From Anaerolineaceae bacterium UBA1363 (lineage in GTDB: Bacteria > Chloroflexota > Anaerolineae > Anaerolineales > Anaerolineaceae), in assembly GCA_002306055.1 (NCBI GenBank), contig DBRR01000022.1:27089-91088 (forward strand): a stretch of DNA of 64,000 nucleotides, written 5' to 3'. Both the position numbers and the translations under genes were made by a program. The number at the start of each line of letters is the position of its first letter. Position 1 is the stretch's first letter. The notes below the pieces were generated by a model that was given only the letters and a program-made list of their open reading frames with translations, was not told the DNA's origin and made no database searches. Of the stretch, positions 24,677 through 33,315 are shown piece after piece.

Positions 24677-27600
24677 CTACTCCGGCGTGAGTCCTTGCTG
24701 CAGAATCTTTTGCAAAACATTCAACAGTCGGGCTTCCCATTCATCCTTGCTCAAATCAGCGATATTTACCCAATAGCCATTTTTACCAACCCGGACGCTC
24801 GGATCGATCTCGGGCAACTTGCGGTCCTTGATGCCATTGGGCAAAGCAGGGTAAGAAAGCAGGATCTGGTTGTTGTTGATGCTGACAGATTCAATTCCTG
24901 CAGCTTCACCGCGCAATTTGACTTTCATCTGGAACAAAAGGTCCAACACTCCCTGGGGGATAGGTCCAAAACGGTCTGCGAACTCGATTTCTGTTTGAGC
25001 GATCTCGGTTTCACTACGCAGAGAAGCGATCCGGCGGTAAAGCTTAAGCCGCAATTCCTGATCGGGGATATAGCTGGTGGGAATCTCGCTCGAAAGCGGC
25101 AGTTCGACGTTGATGTTGAGGCTGGGTGCTTCTATCGATGTTTCGACTGGCAAGCCTGAATCGCTGCGCATAGCCCTGACAGCCTGACCGAGCAACTTGG
25201 TATAAAGGTGGAAACCGACTGCGGCGATATAACCCGATTGGCGCGTGCCCAGAAGATCGCCTGCGCCGCGCATTTCCAGGTCGCGCATGGCGATAGCGTA
25301 GCCCGCGCCAAGTTGGGGATTGTCTGCCAGGACTTCCAGGCGTTCCTCGCCTTCGGGGGTGGGAGCCCGCCTCTTATCACGGAAGAGATAAGCAAACGCT
25401 CGCTGAGCGCCGCGACCAACGCGCCCCCGCAGTTGATACAACTGTGCGAGACCAAAAGTATCTGCCCGGTCCACGATCAGTGTATTGGCGTTCGGGATAT
25501 CAAGCCCGGATTCAATGATCGAAGTGCATAGGAGTACGTCAAATTGCCCGGCGGTAAATTGCTGCATCACCTCAGCGAGCTGCTCTTCGGGCAGCCGGCC
25601 GTGCGCGATGCCAATACGCGCTTCGGGGACGAGGGTGGAAAGGTGATTGTAGACCGCTGGAATGGATTGGATGCGGTTGTGGACAAAAAACACCTGTCCA
25701 CCGCGATCCAATTCGCGCACAATGGCTTCCCGCACCAATTTATCATCGTATGGACCTACGTGTGTAATGATCGGCAGACGTTCCTCGGGAGGGGAGTTGA
25801 TGTTGGAGATATCCCGAACGCCGCTGAGTGCCATGTAGAGCGTGCGCGGAATCGGGGTGGCTGTGAGGGTGAGCACATCCACCTCGGAGCGCAACTTTTT
25901 GAGATGCTCCTTGTGGGTCACTCCAAAGCGCTGCTCCTCATCAATGATGACCAAGCCAAGATCTTTAAACTTAACATCTGCCGAGAGAAGGCGGTGCGTG
26001 CCAATCAGGATATCCACCTGTTTTTCAGCTGTCAGGCGGATGATCTCATCCTGCGCTTTGTTTGAACGGAAGCGTGAAAGCATCTCGACGGTTACCGGGA
26101 AGACGGAGAGACGCTGGCGGAAAGTTTCATAATGTTGCTGCGCCAGAACGGTGGTGGGCACCAAAACCGCCACTTGCTTGCCACTCATTACTGCCTTGAA
26201 AGCAGCGCGCAAGGCAACCTCAGTCTTGCCGTAGCCCACATCCCCACAAAGCAGCCTGTCCATCGGGCGTTTGGATTCCATATCGGCTTTGACTTGTTGG
26301 ATGGCAAGCAGTTGATCCGGGGTTTCGATGTAAGGAAAGGAAGCTTCCAATTCTTTTTGCCAATCGTTGTCCGGTTCAAAAGCATAACCTTCAGCAGTCT
26401 GGCGCTTGGCATAGAGCTCCAGCAAGTCTTGCGCAACTTCCACGACTGCATGGCGGACACGGCTCTTGGTCAGGTCCCATTCAGCGCCTCCCAGTCGGCT
26501 CAACGATGGAGGACCGCTATCGGGTCCGATATAGCGGGTTATCCGGTCTGCCTGGTGAATCGGGACGTAGAGGACATCGTTGTCCTTATAAGCAATGGAG
26601 AGATATTCGCGCTGGACGCCTTCGATGTTGGGGGTATGCAACCCGATGAATTGCCCGATGCCGTGGTCCACATGGACGACCCAGTCGCCTGGCTTCAAAT
26701 CCGCATAGATTGTCTCCGGTGCTTCAGTGCTTAGCATGGGTCGCCGGCGAGGCTGTGGGCGGCTCCAACCAAAAATCTCACTGTCGGAAAGGAGGTGTTG
26801 CTGGATATCGCCTTGCTTCAGGACCCAACCGCCGGAAATGGACCCCTCAATGAAATGCCGCTGGGTTTCTTCAGATTTGACATCAGGGTGAGTTTCAGTC
26901 CAGAGCTGTTTTAGCCGGGCAGCCTGGCGCGAAACAACGATCCAGGGTAAGTTTTCATTGCTGAGAGTCTCAATATGGTACTGAAATTCCTTGAGCCGAC
27001 CGGCAAAGCGAGGACCAGGCCCGAAACTGGCTGAAAGTGAGGATCCCCCCTCAGCGTTGGTGTGACCCAGTTCGAGCATTTGGTGCTGGCTGAGGCTGTC
27101 GGCTAATTCAGACCAGGTCAGGTAAGGAATCGGAGCGTTTTGCGCGAGCGATTGATTGGCAATCTGATTTGCCCTGCGTTCAGTGGACTCCTCTTCGATG
27201 TCGTTGGCAGCTGCTTCGATGAATTCCTGCCCGTCCAGAAGAACCAGGGCTTCTTTGGGCAGGAAGTCGACCAGGCTGGAGGGAAATCGGTAAAGATCAG
27301 GGATTTGCAGTTCAGTCGGCTGGTAAGGCAGCTCTCCTTCAACTGGTGGGTTGAGAATGAGGGCTTCTGATGCAGGGAAAAGCACAACCTGATCGATTTT
27401 TTCAGTGGTGCGCTGCGTGGTGGGGTCGAACAGGCGCAGGGTGTCAATTTCCTGACCGAAAAATTCGATCCGAACAGGCCAGGGGCTGGAATGGGACCAG
27501 GCATCGAGAATGCCGCCACGACGGGAGAATTGACCCGGTCGGACGACGATGTTGCTGTATTCATAGCCCAACCTCACCAGGGTGGCACTGGTTTCGACCA

Positions 27601-28099
27601 GGTCGCGCTGCTCTGCCAGGCGAATTCGCAGGGTATTTTTCAGGAAGTCCCGACGGGGAATAGTACGTGTCATGGCTGCCCGTATCGGGGCAATCACGAC
27701 AGAGTGAGCCTGGGGGGCAACACTGCCCGGCAACCAGTAGTGGCTGAACTCCGCCAGTACCCGCAGACGGTCATGGCGTGTGCCTTCCGACCAAGGCAAA
27801 TTTTCGTAAAAGGAAGGGTTCGGTTCAGCAAAGTAGAGGTTAATGCCTTCTGGCAGCCAAAAACCGAGTTCGTCGAAGAGCGATAATGCTCGATCCGCCC
27901 GATTTGTGAGTAGAAGGATCGGCTTGTCGAGGTCGTGGTGCAAGGCAGCCAGCACCGCCAGACGAACCGCACGCGGCAGTCCCAGACCGCGCAGGCTGCC
28001 GCCGGTGTAGTCGCCTTCCTGCAGCCTGATCAGCAGATCCTGATAGGCAGGCAGACTGGCTAACGGCGCAAGCAAAGGATAATCAGCTGACTTCCCCAT
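24677..28099 (-). CDS. mfd: Transcription-repair coupling factor
   Basis: 1140 residues, full family length. It has an N-terminal UvrB-like region, with FSRRGGILDAW near 195. An RNA polymerase-interacting domain follows near 475-530 (GDWVVHVDHGIGQF). The helicase/translocase core has LLCGDVGYGKTEVALRAA (Walker A), IIDEEQRFGV (Walker B), TATPIPRTLYMAL and GRVGRG. The C-terminal domain lies from about 990. Mfd removes RNA polymerase stalled at lesions and recruits UvrA. Its start lies within the last codons of pth (17-nt overlap), so translation is coupled. Confidence 0.97.
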   Translation of the reverse strand: MGKSADYPLLAPLASLPAYQDLLIRLQEGDYTGGSLRGLGLPRAVRLAVLAALHHDLDKPILLLTNRADRALSLFDELGFWLPEGINLYFAEPNPSFYENLPWSEGTRHDRLRVLAEFSHYWLPGSVAPQAHSVVIAPIRAAMTRTIPRRDFLKNTLRIRLAEQRDLVETSATLVRLGYEYSNIVVRPGQFSRRGGILDAWSHSSPWPVRIEFFGQEIDTLRLFDPTTQRTTEKIDQVVLFPASEALILNPPVEGELPYQPTELQIPDLYRFPSSLVDFLPKEALVLLDGQEFIEAAANDIEEESTERRANQIANQSLAQNAPIPYLTWSELADSLSQHQMLELGHTNAEGGSSLSASFGPGPRFAGRLKEFQYHIETLSNENLPWIVVSRQAARLKQLWTETHPDVKSEETQRHFIEGSISGGWVLKQGDIQQHLLSDSEIFGWSRPQPRRRPMLSTEAPETIYADLKPGDWVVHVDHGIGQFIGLHTPNIEGVQREYLSIAYKDNDVLYVPIHQADRITRYIGPDSGPPSLSRLGGAEWDLTKSRVRHAVVEVAQDLLELYAKRQTAEGYAFEPDNDWQKELEASFPYIETPDQLLAIQQVKADMESKRPMDRLLCGDVGYGKTEVALRAAFKAVMSGKQVAVLVPTTVLAQQHYETFRQRLSVFPVTVEMLSRFRSNKAQDEIIRLTAEKQVDILIGTHRLLSADVKFKDLGLVIIDEEQRFGVTHKEHLKKLRSEVDVLTLTATPIPRTLYMALSGVRDISNINSPPEERLPIITHVGPYDDKLVREAIVRELDRGGQVFFVHNRIQSIPAVYNHLSTLVPEARIGIAHGRLPEEQLAEVMQQFTAGQFDVLLCTSIIESGLDIPNANTLIVDRADTFGLAQLYQLRGRVGRGAQRAFAYLFRDKRRAPTPEGEERLEVLADNPQLGAGYAIAMRDLEMRGAGDLLGTRQSGYIAAVGFHLYTKLLGQAVRAMRSDSGLPVETSIEAPSLNINVELPLSSEIPTSYIPDQELRLKLYRRIASLRSETEIAQTEIEFADRFGPIPQGVLDLLFQMKVKLRGEAAGIESVSINNNQILLSYPALPNGIKDRKLPEIDPSVRVGKNGYWVNIADLSKDEWEARLLNVLQKILQQGLTPE

Positions 28100-28676
28100 T
28101 GTATTTGTTCATGGTCTTTGTCAGGCCTTCAGTGATGAAAGTCTGGCTGGCTTCTACTGCCCTTTGCAGAACGATCTTCAGAAGATCTTGTTCCGATGGA
28201 AGAAAATCTTTGAGGACATAATCCACCGGGTCCATCTGACCCGGAGGTCGTCCGATTCCCAGGCGCATCCGCGGGAATTCCTGCGTTCCAAGCTGGGTGA
28301 TGATGGATGCCATACCGCGCTGTCCGGAGGTGCCGCCGCTGGGGCGCAGGCGCAGTGTGCCGAGAGGAAGGTCAAGGTCGTCATGGATGACCAGTAGGTT
28401 GGAAAGCGGCAATTTATAAAAATGCACCAAGGGCGCCACTGCCCGACCGGACTCATTCATGAAGGTCATTGGTTTAACAAGAACGACTTTGCTATCGCCA
28501 AATCTGCCCTCGCCAAGCATGGCTTTGAACTTGATGCGCTTTACCTGGATGTTAAGGGCGTCTGCAAGCTCATCAATTGCCAGGAAGCCAAAGTTATGCC
28601 GGGTATGGCGGTAAGCTGGCCCTGGGTTGCCCAGTCCGACGATCATGACGGGAAAATCCTTGTTCAGTTCATCCAT
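28083..28676 (-). CDS. pth: Peptidyl-tRNA hydrolase
   Basis: 197 residues from the ATG at 28676. MIVGLGNPGPAYRHTRHNFG contains the conserved Asn and the catalytic His. KPMTFMNESG, VIHDDLDLPLG and GGTSGQRGM complete the Pth family set. The enzyme releases peptides from peptidyl-tRNA that drops off ribosomes. A longer in-frame start at 28721 adds 15 residues not seen in the family. Pth proteins begin shortly before the VGLGNPG motif, so the internal ATG is chosen even though its Shine-Dalgarno is weak. It overlaps mfd by 17 nt. Confidence 0.95.
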   Translation of the reverse strand: MDELNKDFPVMIVGLGNPGPAYRHTRHNFGFLAIDELADALNIQVKRIKFKAMLGEGRFGDSKVVLVKPMTFMNESGRAVAPLVHFYKLPLSNLLVIHDDLDLPLGTLRLRPSGGTSGQRGMASIITQLGTQEFPRMRLGIGRPPGQMDPVDYVLKDFLPSEQDLLKIVLQRAVEASQTFITEGLTKTMNKYNGEVS

Positions 28677-28776
28677 GTTTTCTCTGCTTTTGCAATCTTT
28701 TATTTTAACACGGAATGCCATCTGCCGCTTACGTTACATCGCCACGTTTCCATTGCCACCATAATATCAACTGGTC

Positions 28777-29008
28777 CTCGTAGGGTTGACGACTGTGCGA
28801 AGCCTCCCCCTACGAGATGCCTCGACCGAAATGGGCAACCACATCCTCTGGATGGTGGTTCTCAAGGGGTTACCCGTACAAGAGTATCCATTGAGTAGGG
28901 GCAGGCCCCCGTGCCTGCCCAATCAAGACCACGGATAACCACAGGGGGTTATCCCTACACAGCCCATACAGTGTAGGGTTGACAGCCGTGCAAAGCCTCC
29001 CCTTGCGG
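28777..29008. repeat. Second intergenic hairpin-repeat island
   Basis: The gap between pth and the next gene (28722-29077) has no gene but several inverted repeats. CTCGTAGGG/CCCTACGAG lies at 28777-28816, GGGCAGGC/GCCTGCCC at 28899-28920 and GGATAACC/GGTTATCC at 28933-28954. A degenerate copy of the first element lies at 28971-29008, sharing the core TAGGGTTGAC and AAGCCTCCCC. The GTAGGGGCA..CGTGCCTGC element also resembles a hairpin at 63169-63188. Confidence 0.75.
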
Positions 29009-29077
29009 AATGCGTCAACTAGGAAGTTAGGGAAAAGGCAGACCATTTCCCTACGAGGTGTTGGTCAGGATAGCGAA

Positions 29078-29114
29078 TTAAAAAGCACAGCAGACTGCCC
29101 ATAAGCAGTCTGCT
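29078..29114 (-). terminator. Terminator of the acidic membrane protein gene
   Basis: AGCAGACTGC and GCAGTCTGCT form a perfect 10-bp stem with a 6-nt loop at 29089-29114. On the minus strand it is followed by GTGC and a T run. It lies 19 nt past the stop codon at 29133. Confidence 0.85.
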
Positions 29115-29132
29115 GCAGGATAGATTTTGAGC

Positions 29133-29720
29133 TTATATAAACAATATCGGCAAGAAGGCATTGATGTTCCTGAAAATCGCCCAAAAACCCCCAGCCAAAA
29201 GGACGATTGGCAGGACGATGCAGATACATAGCACCAGCAGGACGATCAAGACGATCGCCCAGACGGGGAATTTTTCTTTCTTCTGAGGCTGCGCGGGAGG
29301 GGTTGCTACGTAATCAACCACTTTAGGAGCTTCTTCAGCTTTAGGTGCTTCGGTTGGTGCTGGTTCCTCTGCACCGGGAGTGTAGAGATTCTCGTTCCAG
29401 CGACCGGGATCGTCGGCACCTTCGTTTACAGGCGCACCCCAGCGGTCCGCTTCTGGTTGAGGGGGAATAGGGGTTTGAGGGGTCTCAGGCACGCTCCGTG
29501 TTTCGGCAGAAGCCTGGTGAAAATCATCCTTCACTTCGCTCCATCCGCCCTCCACGGTTTCAGCTGCTTCGGTAACCTGCTCCTGAGCGGCTTCGTGAAC
29601 TTCTTCGATGTGGGATTGACTCTGCTCGGCGGACTCTTCCACCGGTTTCCATGCGTTTTCAGCAGCGTCGTTCAGATCGTGTTCAGACTCCTGGGCTGCA
29701 TTCTCGAGGTTTTCGTCCAT
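29133..29720 (-). CDS. Acidic protein with C-terminal membrane helices, unknown
   Basis: 195 residues. The first ~140 are Glu/Ala/Pro-rich and probably disordered (for example EAAQEQVTEAAETVEGGW). A basic KKEK then precedes a strongly hydrophobic stretch from about 150 to 180 (VWAIVLIVLLVLCICIVLPI) and a short hydrophobic end. There is no signal peptide, so the acidic part should be cytoplasmic. No family is recognised. A hairpin terminator follows, so it is likely monocistronic. Confidence 0.72.
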   Translation of the reverse strand: MDENLENAAQESEHDLNDAAENAWKPVEESAEQSQSHIEEVHEAAQEQVTEAAETVEGGWSEVKDDFHQASAETRSVPETPQTPIPPQPEADRWGAPVNEGADDPGRWNENLYTPGAEEPAPTEAPKAEEAPKVVDYVATPPAQPQKKEKFPVWAIVLIVLLVLCICIVLPIVLLAGGFWAIFRNINAFLPILFI

Positions 29721-29880
29721 TTTTTATCCTTTCACAACAGGTCCATTCGAAACTTACTGGATTTATTATACAACATACAAGGACATTGAAAGGGGAAAGG
29801 TTAACCGTAGAAAATTGATCATTTTCCGTGCTACAGGGCAGATCGTTTTAGTTACAATTGGATAAGAAAGTGAGGTAATA

Positions 29881-30342
29881 ATGAAAAAGTTTATTGCAGA
29901 ATTTAAGGAATTTATTAGCCAAGGCAGCGCACTCGATCTGGCTATCGGCGTCGTTATCGGTGGCGCATTCGGTGCCATTGTAAAATCATTGGTTGAAGAC
30001 TTGATCATGCCCCTTATTGGCATGCTCTTGGGTAAAGTCAATTTTGCTGACCTATTCATCCAGCTCAACAAAGCGGCTGTTCCCCTTCCTGCCGGTACCA
30101 CTCTGGCTGCCGCTAAGGAAGCTGGCGCTGTGGTCTTTGCCTATGGCAACTTCCTGATGACAATTGTCAACTTCCTGATCATTGCCTTCGTTATTTTCCT
30201 GCTTGTCAGGGCTATCAACAAAGCCCGCAAACCAGCAGAAGCCCCTGCCACGGCTCCAACTACCAAGGTCTGCCCCTTCTGCAAGACTGAGATCCCGCTT
30301 GAAGCAACCCGCTGCCCTCACTGCACATCCCAGTTATCGTAA
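29881..30342 (+). CDS. mscL: Large-conductance mechanosensitive channel with C-terminal zinc ribbon
   Basis: 153 residues. The first ~112 are a normal MscL: an N-terminal amphipathic helix (KKFIAEFKEFI), a TM1 pore helix LDLAIGVVIGGAFGAIVKSL, a periplasmic loop (about 52-85) and TM2 FLMTIVNFLIIAFVIFLLV. The usual cytoplasmic helix bundle is followed or replaced by an Ala/Pro linker and a zinc ribbon with Cys131, Cys134, Cys145 and Cys148 (CPFCKTEI, RCPHC). MscL opens under membrane tension to release solutes in osmotic downshock. GAGGT lies at good spacing before the ATG, and a possible -10 TACAAT lies at 29853-29858. Confidence 0.93.
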   Translation: MKKFIAEFKEFISQGSALDLAIGVVIGGAFGAIVKSLVEDLIMPLIGMLLGKVNFADLFIQLNKAAVPLPAGTTLAAAKEAGAVVFAYGNFLMTIVNFLIIAFVIFLLVRAINKARKPAEAPATAPTTKVCPFCKTEIPLEATRCPHCTSQLS

Positions 30343-30358
30343 TCACAACAATCACAAG

Positions 30359-30386
30359 AAAAGCTGTTCGCGAGGACAGCTTTTTT
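30359..30386 (+). terminator. mscL terminator
   Basis: AAAAGCTGT and ACAGCTTTT form a stem around an 8-nt loop, followed by six T. The T run ends 13 nt before the -10 box of the methyltransferase gene. Confidence 0.85.
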
Positions 30387-30399
30387 GATTCAGGCATGC

Positions 30400-30405
30400 T
30401 ACAAT
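30400..30405 (+). promoter_or_regulatory. Extended -10 TGC-TACAAT for the methyltransferase, leaderless spacing
   Basis: TACAAT preceded by TGC (extended -10) ends 6 nt before the ATG at 30412. The upstream in-frame TTG at 30385 is in the mscL terminator and is rejected as a start. Confidence 0.62.
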
Positions 30406-30411
30406 TTGCGA

Positions 30412-31248
30412 ATGCGAAATCAAATCCATTTCGGCGACAACCTGCCTTTCTTAAAGAGGCTACCTGGAAATTCAGTCGATCTAATCTACATCGATCCGCC
30501 GTTCAATACCGGCAAGATGCAGTCGCGCAGGCAGATAAAAACTACCCGCTCGGACTCAGGCGATCGGATTGGTTTTGGAGACCAAAGCTATACCACCGAG
30601 GTCATCGCCACCCGTGATTATCGCGACAGTTTTAAGGATTACAGGGCGTTTCTTGAGCCCAGGCTGCTGGAAGCCTACCGCGTTCTCAGGCCATCCGGAA
30701 GTTTGTATTTCCACATCGACTTCCGCGAGGCACATTACTGCAAGATCCTGCTGGATGAGATCTTTGGGCGTGAAAACTTCCTGAACGAGATTATCTGGGC
30801 GTACGATTTTGGCGGAAGGGCTAAAGATCGCTGGCCTGCCAAGCATGATAACATCTTTTATTACGCAAAAGACGCTCAAAACTACACCTTCAACAGGCGG
30901 GATATCGACCGCATCCCGTACATGGCTCCGGGTTTGGTGGGGGAAGAGAAGGCAAAGAAAGGAAAACTCCCTACTGATACCTGGTGGCATACCATCGTGG
31001 GTACAAACAGCAAGGAAAAAACAGGTTATCCGACCCAAAAACCCCTGGGAGTGCTTGAACGCATCATTCGTGCGTCGTCGAACCCGGGGGATCTGGTCTT
31101 GGATTTCTTTGCCGGCAGCGGAACGACAGGCGCGGCCTGCCTCAAGCTGGGAAGGCGCTTCATCCTGGTGGACAACAACCCCCAGGCAATCGAGGTCATG
31201 CACAAGCGTTTCGCAAACGAAGATATCGAGTGGACCAGAGATGATTGA
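30412..31248 (+). CDS. DNA methyltransferase (N4-cytosine / N6-adenine, beta class), orphan
   Basis: 278 residues. The catalytic DPPFNTG motif lies at about residues 29-35, and the SAM-binding motif LDFFAGSGTTGAACLKLG comes late (about 228-245). That order is typical of beta-class amino-methyltransferases. TGYPTQKP before the SAM motif is also characteristic. There is no restriction endonuclease or specificity subunit nearby, so it is probably a solitary regulatory or housekeeping methylase. The recognition sequence cannot be told. Its stop overlaps the next ATG (ATGATTGA). Confidence 0.88.
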   Translation: MRNQIHFGDNLPFLKRLPGNSVDLIYIDPPFNTGKMQSRRQIKTTRSDSGDRIGFGDQSYTTEVIATRDYRDSFKDYRAFLEPRLLEAYRVLRPSGSLYFHIDFREAHYCKILLDEIFGRENFLNEIIWAYDFGGRAKDRWPAKHDNIFYYAKDAQNYTFNRRDIDRIPYMAPGLVGEEKAKKGKLPTDTWWHTIVGTNSKEKTGYPTQKPLGVLERIIRASSNPGDLVLDFFAGSGTTGAACLKLGRRFILVDNNPQAIEVMHKRFANEDIEWTRDD

Positions 31249-32017
31249 CGACGAGGTATATCCGATTATAGATTTTGATCCCGACCGGGATGCGATCATC
31301 AGACCGTTCATGATGGAAACTCCACCGGACCTTCCGGAGTTGGTGGTGATGTGTTTTTTCAAGGAAGTGGTTGAAAAGGTCGCAGAGCAGTACTCAGCAA
31401 AAATAGTGTATGTCGGGAAGTCAGAGGTGGGGTCAGTACCTTATTACGAGATAAATTACCAGGGCCAACGGTTGGGGTTCTTCCAGGCAATGGTGGGAGC
31501 CCCACTGGCAGTAGGTTTCATGGAGAAAGCCATCACCATGGGCGGCAGAAAATTCATCGCCTGCGGCGGTTCCGGGGTGTTGAACCCGGAGTTGGCGGTT
31601 GGCCATCTGTTGATCCCAACTGCAGCCGTGCGTGATGAAGGCACTTCTTATCACTATTTACCGCCCGCGTTTGAGATCCTATTGAACCCAAAAGTGGTAC
31701 AGCACATCGAGAGCGTGGTGAGGGAGGAAGGCCTGGAATATCTCCTGACGAAAACCTGGACGACCGATGCCTTCTTTCGGGAAACCAAGGCTCGCGTCGC
31801 CAGATTCAAGCTGGCTGGCTGTGATTGCGTGGAGATGGAAGCCTCTGCCCTGGCAGCTGTGGCAGAATTCTATGGAGTGGAATTTGGCGCCATGTTTTAT
31901 GGAGGGGACTTGGTTCACGCTGATGGCTGGGACCATCGCGGTTGGAACGATAGAGCTGAGATCCGTGAAAATCTGTTCTGGCTTGCTGTGAAAGCTTGCC
32001 TTAGTTTGAAGGAGTAA
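31241..32017 (+). CDS. Nucleoside phosphorylase (uridine/purine phosphorylase family)
   Basis: 258 residues from the ATG at 31241, which overlaps the methyltransferase stop by 8 nt. FIACGGSGVLNPELAVGHL and RDEGTSYHYLPP near the centre, and the ribose-binding CVEMEASALAAVA near 205, mark the PNP/UDP family. The enzyme phosphorolyses nucleosides to base and ribose 1-phosphate. Uridine is plausible because udk is also in the window, but specificity is not resolved. A much longer open frame from 30809 lies antiphase over the methyltransferase and is not real in its first 144 codons. Confidence 0.85.
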   Translation: MIDDEVYPIIDFDPDRDAIIRPFMMETPPDLPELVVMCFFKEVVEKVAEQYSAKIVYVGKSEVGSVPYYEINYQGQRLGFFQAMVGAPLAVGFMEKAITMGGRKFIACGGSGVLNPELAVGHLLIPTAAVRDEGTSYHYLPPAFEILLNPKVVQHIESVVREEGLEYLLTKTWTTDAFFRETKARVARFKLAGCDCVEMEASALAAVAEFYGVEFGAMFYGGDLVHADGWDHRGWNDRAEIRENLFWLAVKACLSLKE

Positions 32018-32024
32018 AAGGAAA

Positions 32025-33311
32025 ATGCCTTTTGTTGATGCACATCTAAAACTATTGCTAGAAAACGAAGCCTTATCTGGACTTCCAAATTCTCCAGATA
32101 TCTTTCTGCCTAACTATGATGGATTCGGCCTGGCAAACCTGACTCCCAGCATCAGCCGTTGGCTTGGGGGACCGGACTTGTCTGCCTCCGTTTTTTCGGA
32201 TGCAATCCTGAACCAATTCGCCCCGAAGTACAAACGAGTCGTGCTGCTTTTGGTGGACGCGCTTGGTTACAATCAGTTGATCCAATTGATGGAACGCGGA
32301 CAGGCAGACTTCTGGCAGCGCAACCTTCCTGAAGCAATCCTGCTCCCCATAACCAGCATTTCTCCCAGCACAACTTCCACGGCACTAACCACCATCTGGA
32401 CTGGCAGTACCCCGTTGGAACATGGGATTATTGGTTATGAGATGTGGGTCAAATCTCTCAGCATGGTCATCAATACCATCGTGCACTCACCTATCACTTT
32501 TAATGGGGATGTGGGTGGGCTGGCAAGGGCAGGGTTCGACCCCGCGAATTTTCTTGGGATGACACCTTTGGGTGAACAGTTTGCGACCAGGGGCATAGAG
32601 ACTCATGCCTTCGTTCCAGCAAGCATTGCCAATTCGGGGCTCTCAAGAATGCATCACATTGGCAGCCAACTGCATGGCTATACTGCGGAGAGTGACCTCC
32701 TGGCTAATCTGCGCGATCTCCTGAACTCCCGCCCAAACAATCCCAAGTTCGTGTATGCCTATTGGAGCCTTGTGGACAGCCTTATGCATCATTATGGCAC
32801 CTATAACGAACGCGTGACGGAGCAATTTAGAAGTTTCAGCGAAGCGTTTGAACGCATCCTGCTGGCCAAACTCGAACCCTGGGCACGTGAGGATACTCTT
32901 TTCCTGCTTACGGCAGACCATGGTTCGGTTGAGACTCCCTATGATCCCAAGTACGACTTACGCACCCATCCTGACCTGATGAATATGTTGGTGATGCAGC
33001 CGACCTGTGAGGGCAGATTGCCTTACCTCTACCTGAAACCAGGCAAGGAGGAAGCCGTGAGGCAGTACTTTGAGCATGCCTGGCCAGGTCAATTCAGTTT
33101 GATCACGCGCCAACAGGTGTTGGATTCTGGACTTCTTGGTCGTGGAACTCCTCACACTGACCTGGAAAATCGTATCGGCGACCTGGTTGCCGTCCCGCAA
33201 GGGAAAGCGTACCTCTGGTGGGTAAACAGACCAAACGTAATGCAAGGGCGTCATGGCGGTTTGCATCCGGATGAGATGCTGGTTCCGCTTTATGCCCTCT
33301 CGCTCGATTGA
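32025..33311 (+). CDS. Alkaline phosphatase superfamily phosphodiesterase / nucleotide pyrophosphatase
   Basis: 428 residues, no signal peptide, so apparently cytoplasmic. VVLLLVDALGYNQL near residue 75 has the first metal Asp. PSTTSTALTTIWTG near 112 has the likely Thr nucleophile. GTYNERV and LTADHGSVETP carry further metal ligands (Asp-His), and a final His is in GRHGGLHPDEM. This is the type I phosphodiesterase/nucleotide pyrophosphatase layout, but the substrate is unknown. AAGGAG lies upstream, and the gene starts 7 nt after the nucleoside phosphorylase stop, so a nucleotide-related role is attractive. Confidence 0.85.
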   Translation: MPFVDAHLKLLLENEALSGLPNSPDIFLPNYDGFGLANLTPSISRWLGGPDLSASVFSDAILNQFAPKYKRVVLLLVDALGYNQLIQLMERGQADFWQRNLPEAILLPITSISPSTTSTALTTIWTGSTPLEHGIIGYEMWVKSLSMVINTIVHSPITFNGDVGGLARAGFDPANFLGMTPLGEQFATRGIETHAFVPASIANSGLSRMHHIGSQLHGYTAESDLLANLRDLLNSRPNNPKFVYAYWSLVDSLMHHYGTYNERVTEQFRSFSEAFERILLAKLEPWAREDTLFLLTADHGSVETPYDPKYDLRTHPDLMNMLVMQPTCEGRLPYLYLKPGKEEAVRQYFEHAWPGQFSLITRQQVLDSGLLGRGTPHTDLENRIGDLVAVPQGKAYLWWVNRPNVMQGRHGGLHPDEMLVPLYALSLD

Positions 33312-33315
33312 GTGC

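Noticed and set aside
30809..32017. 402-residue fusion upstream of the nucleoside phosphorylase
   Set aside because: The first 144 codons are out of frame over the methyltransferase. The family-length protein starts at 31241.
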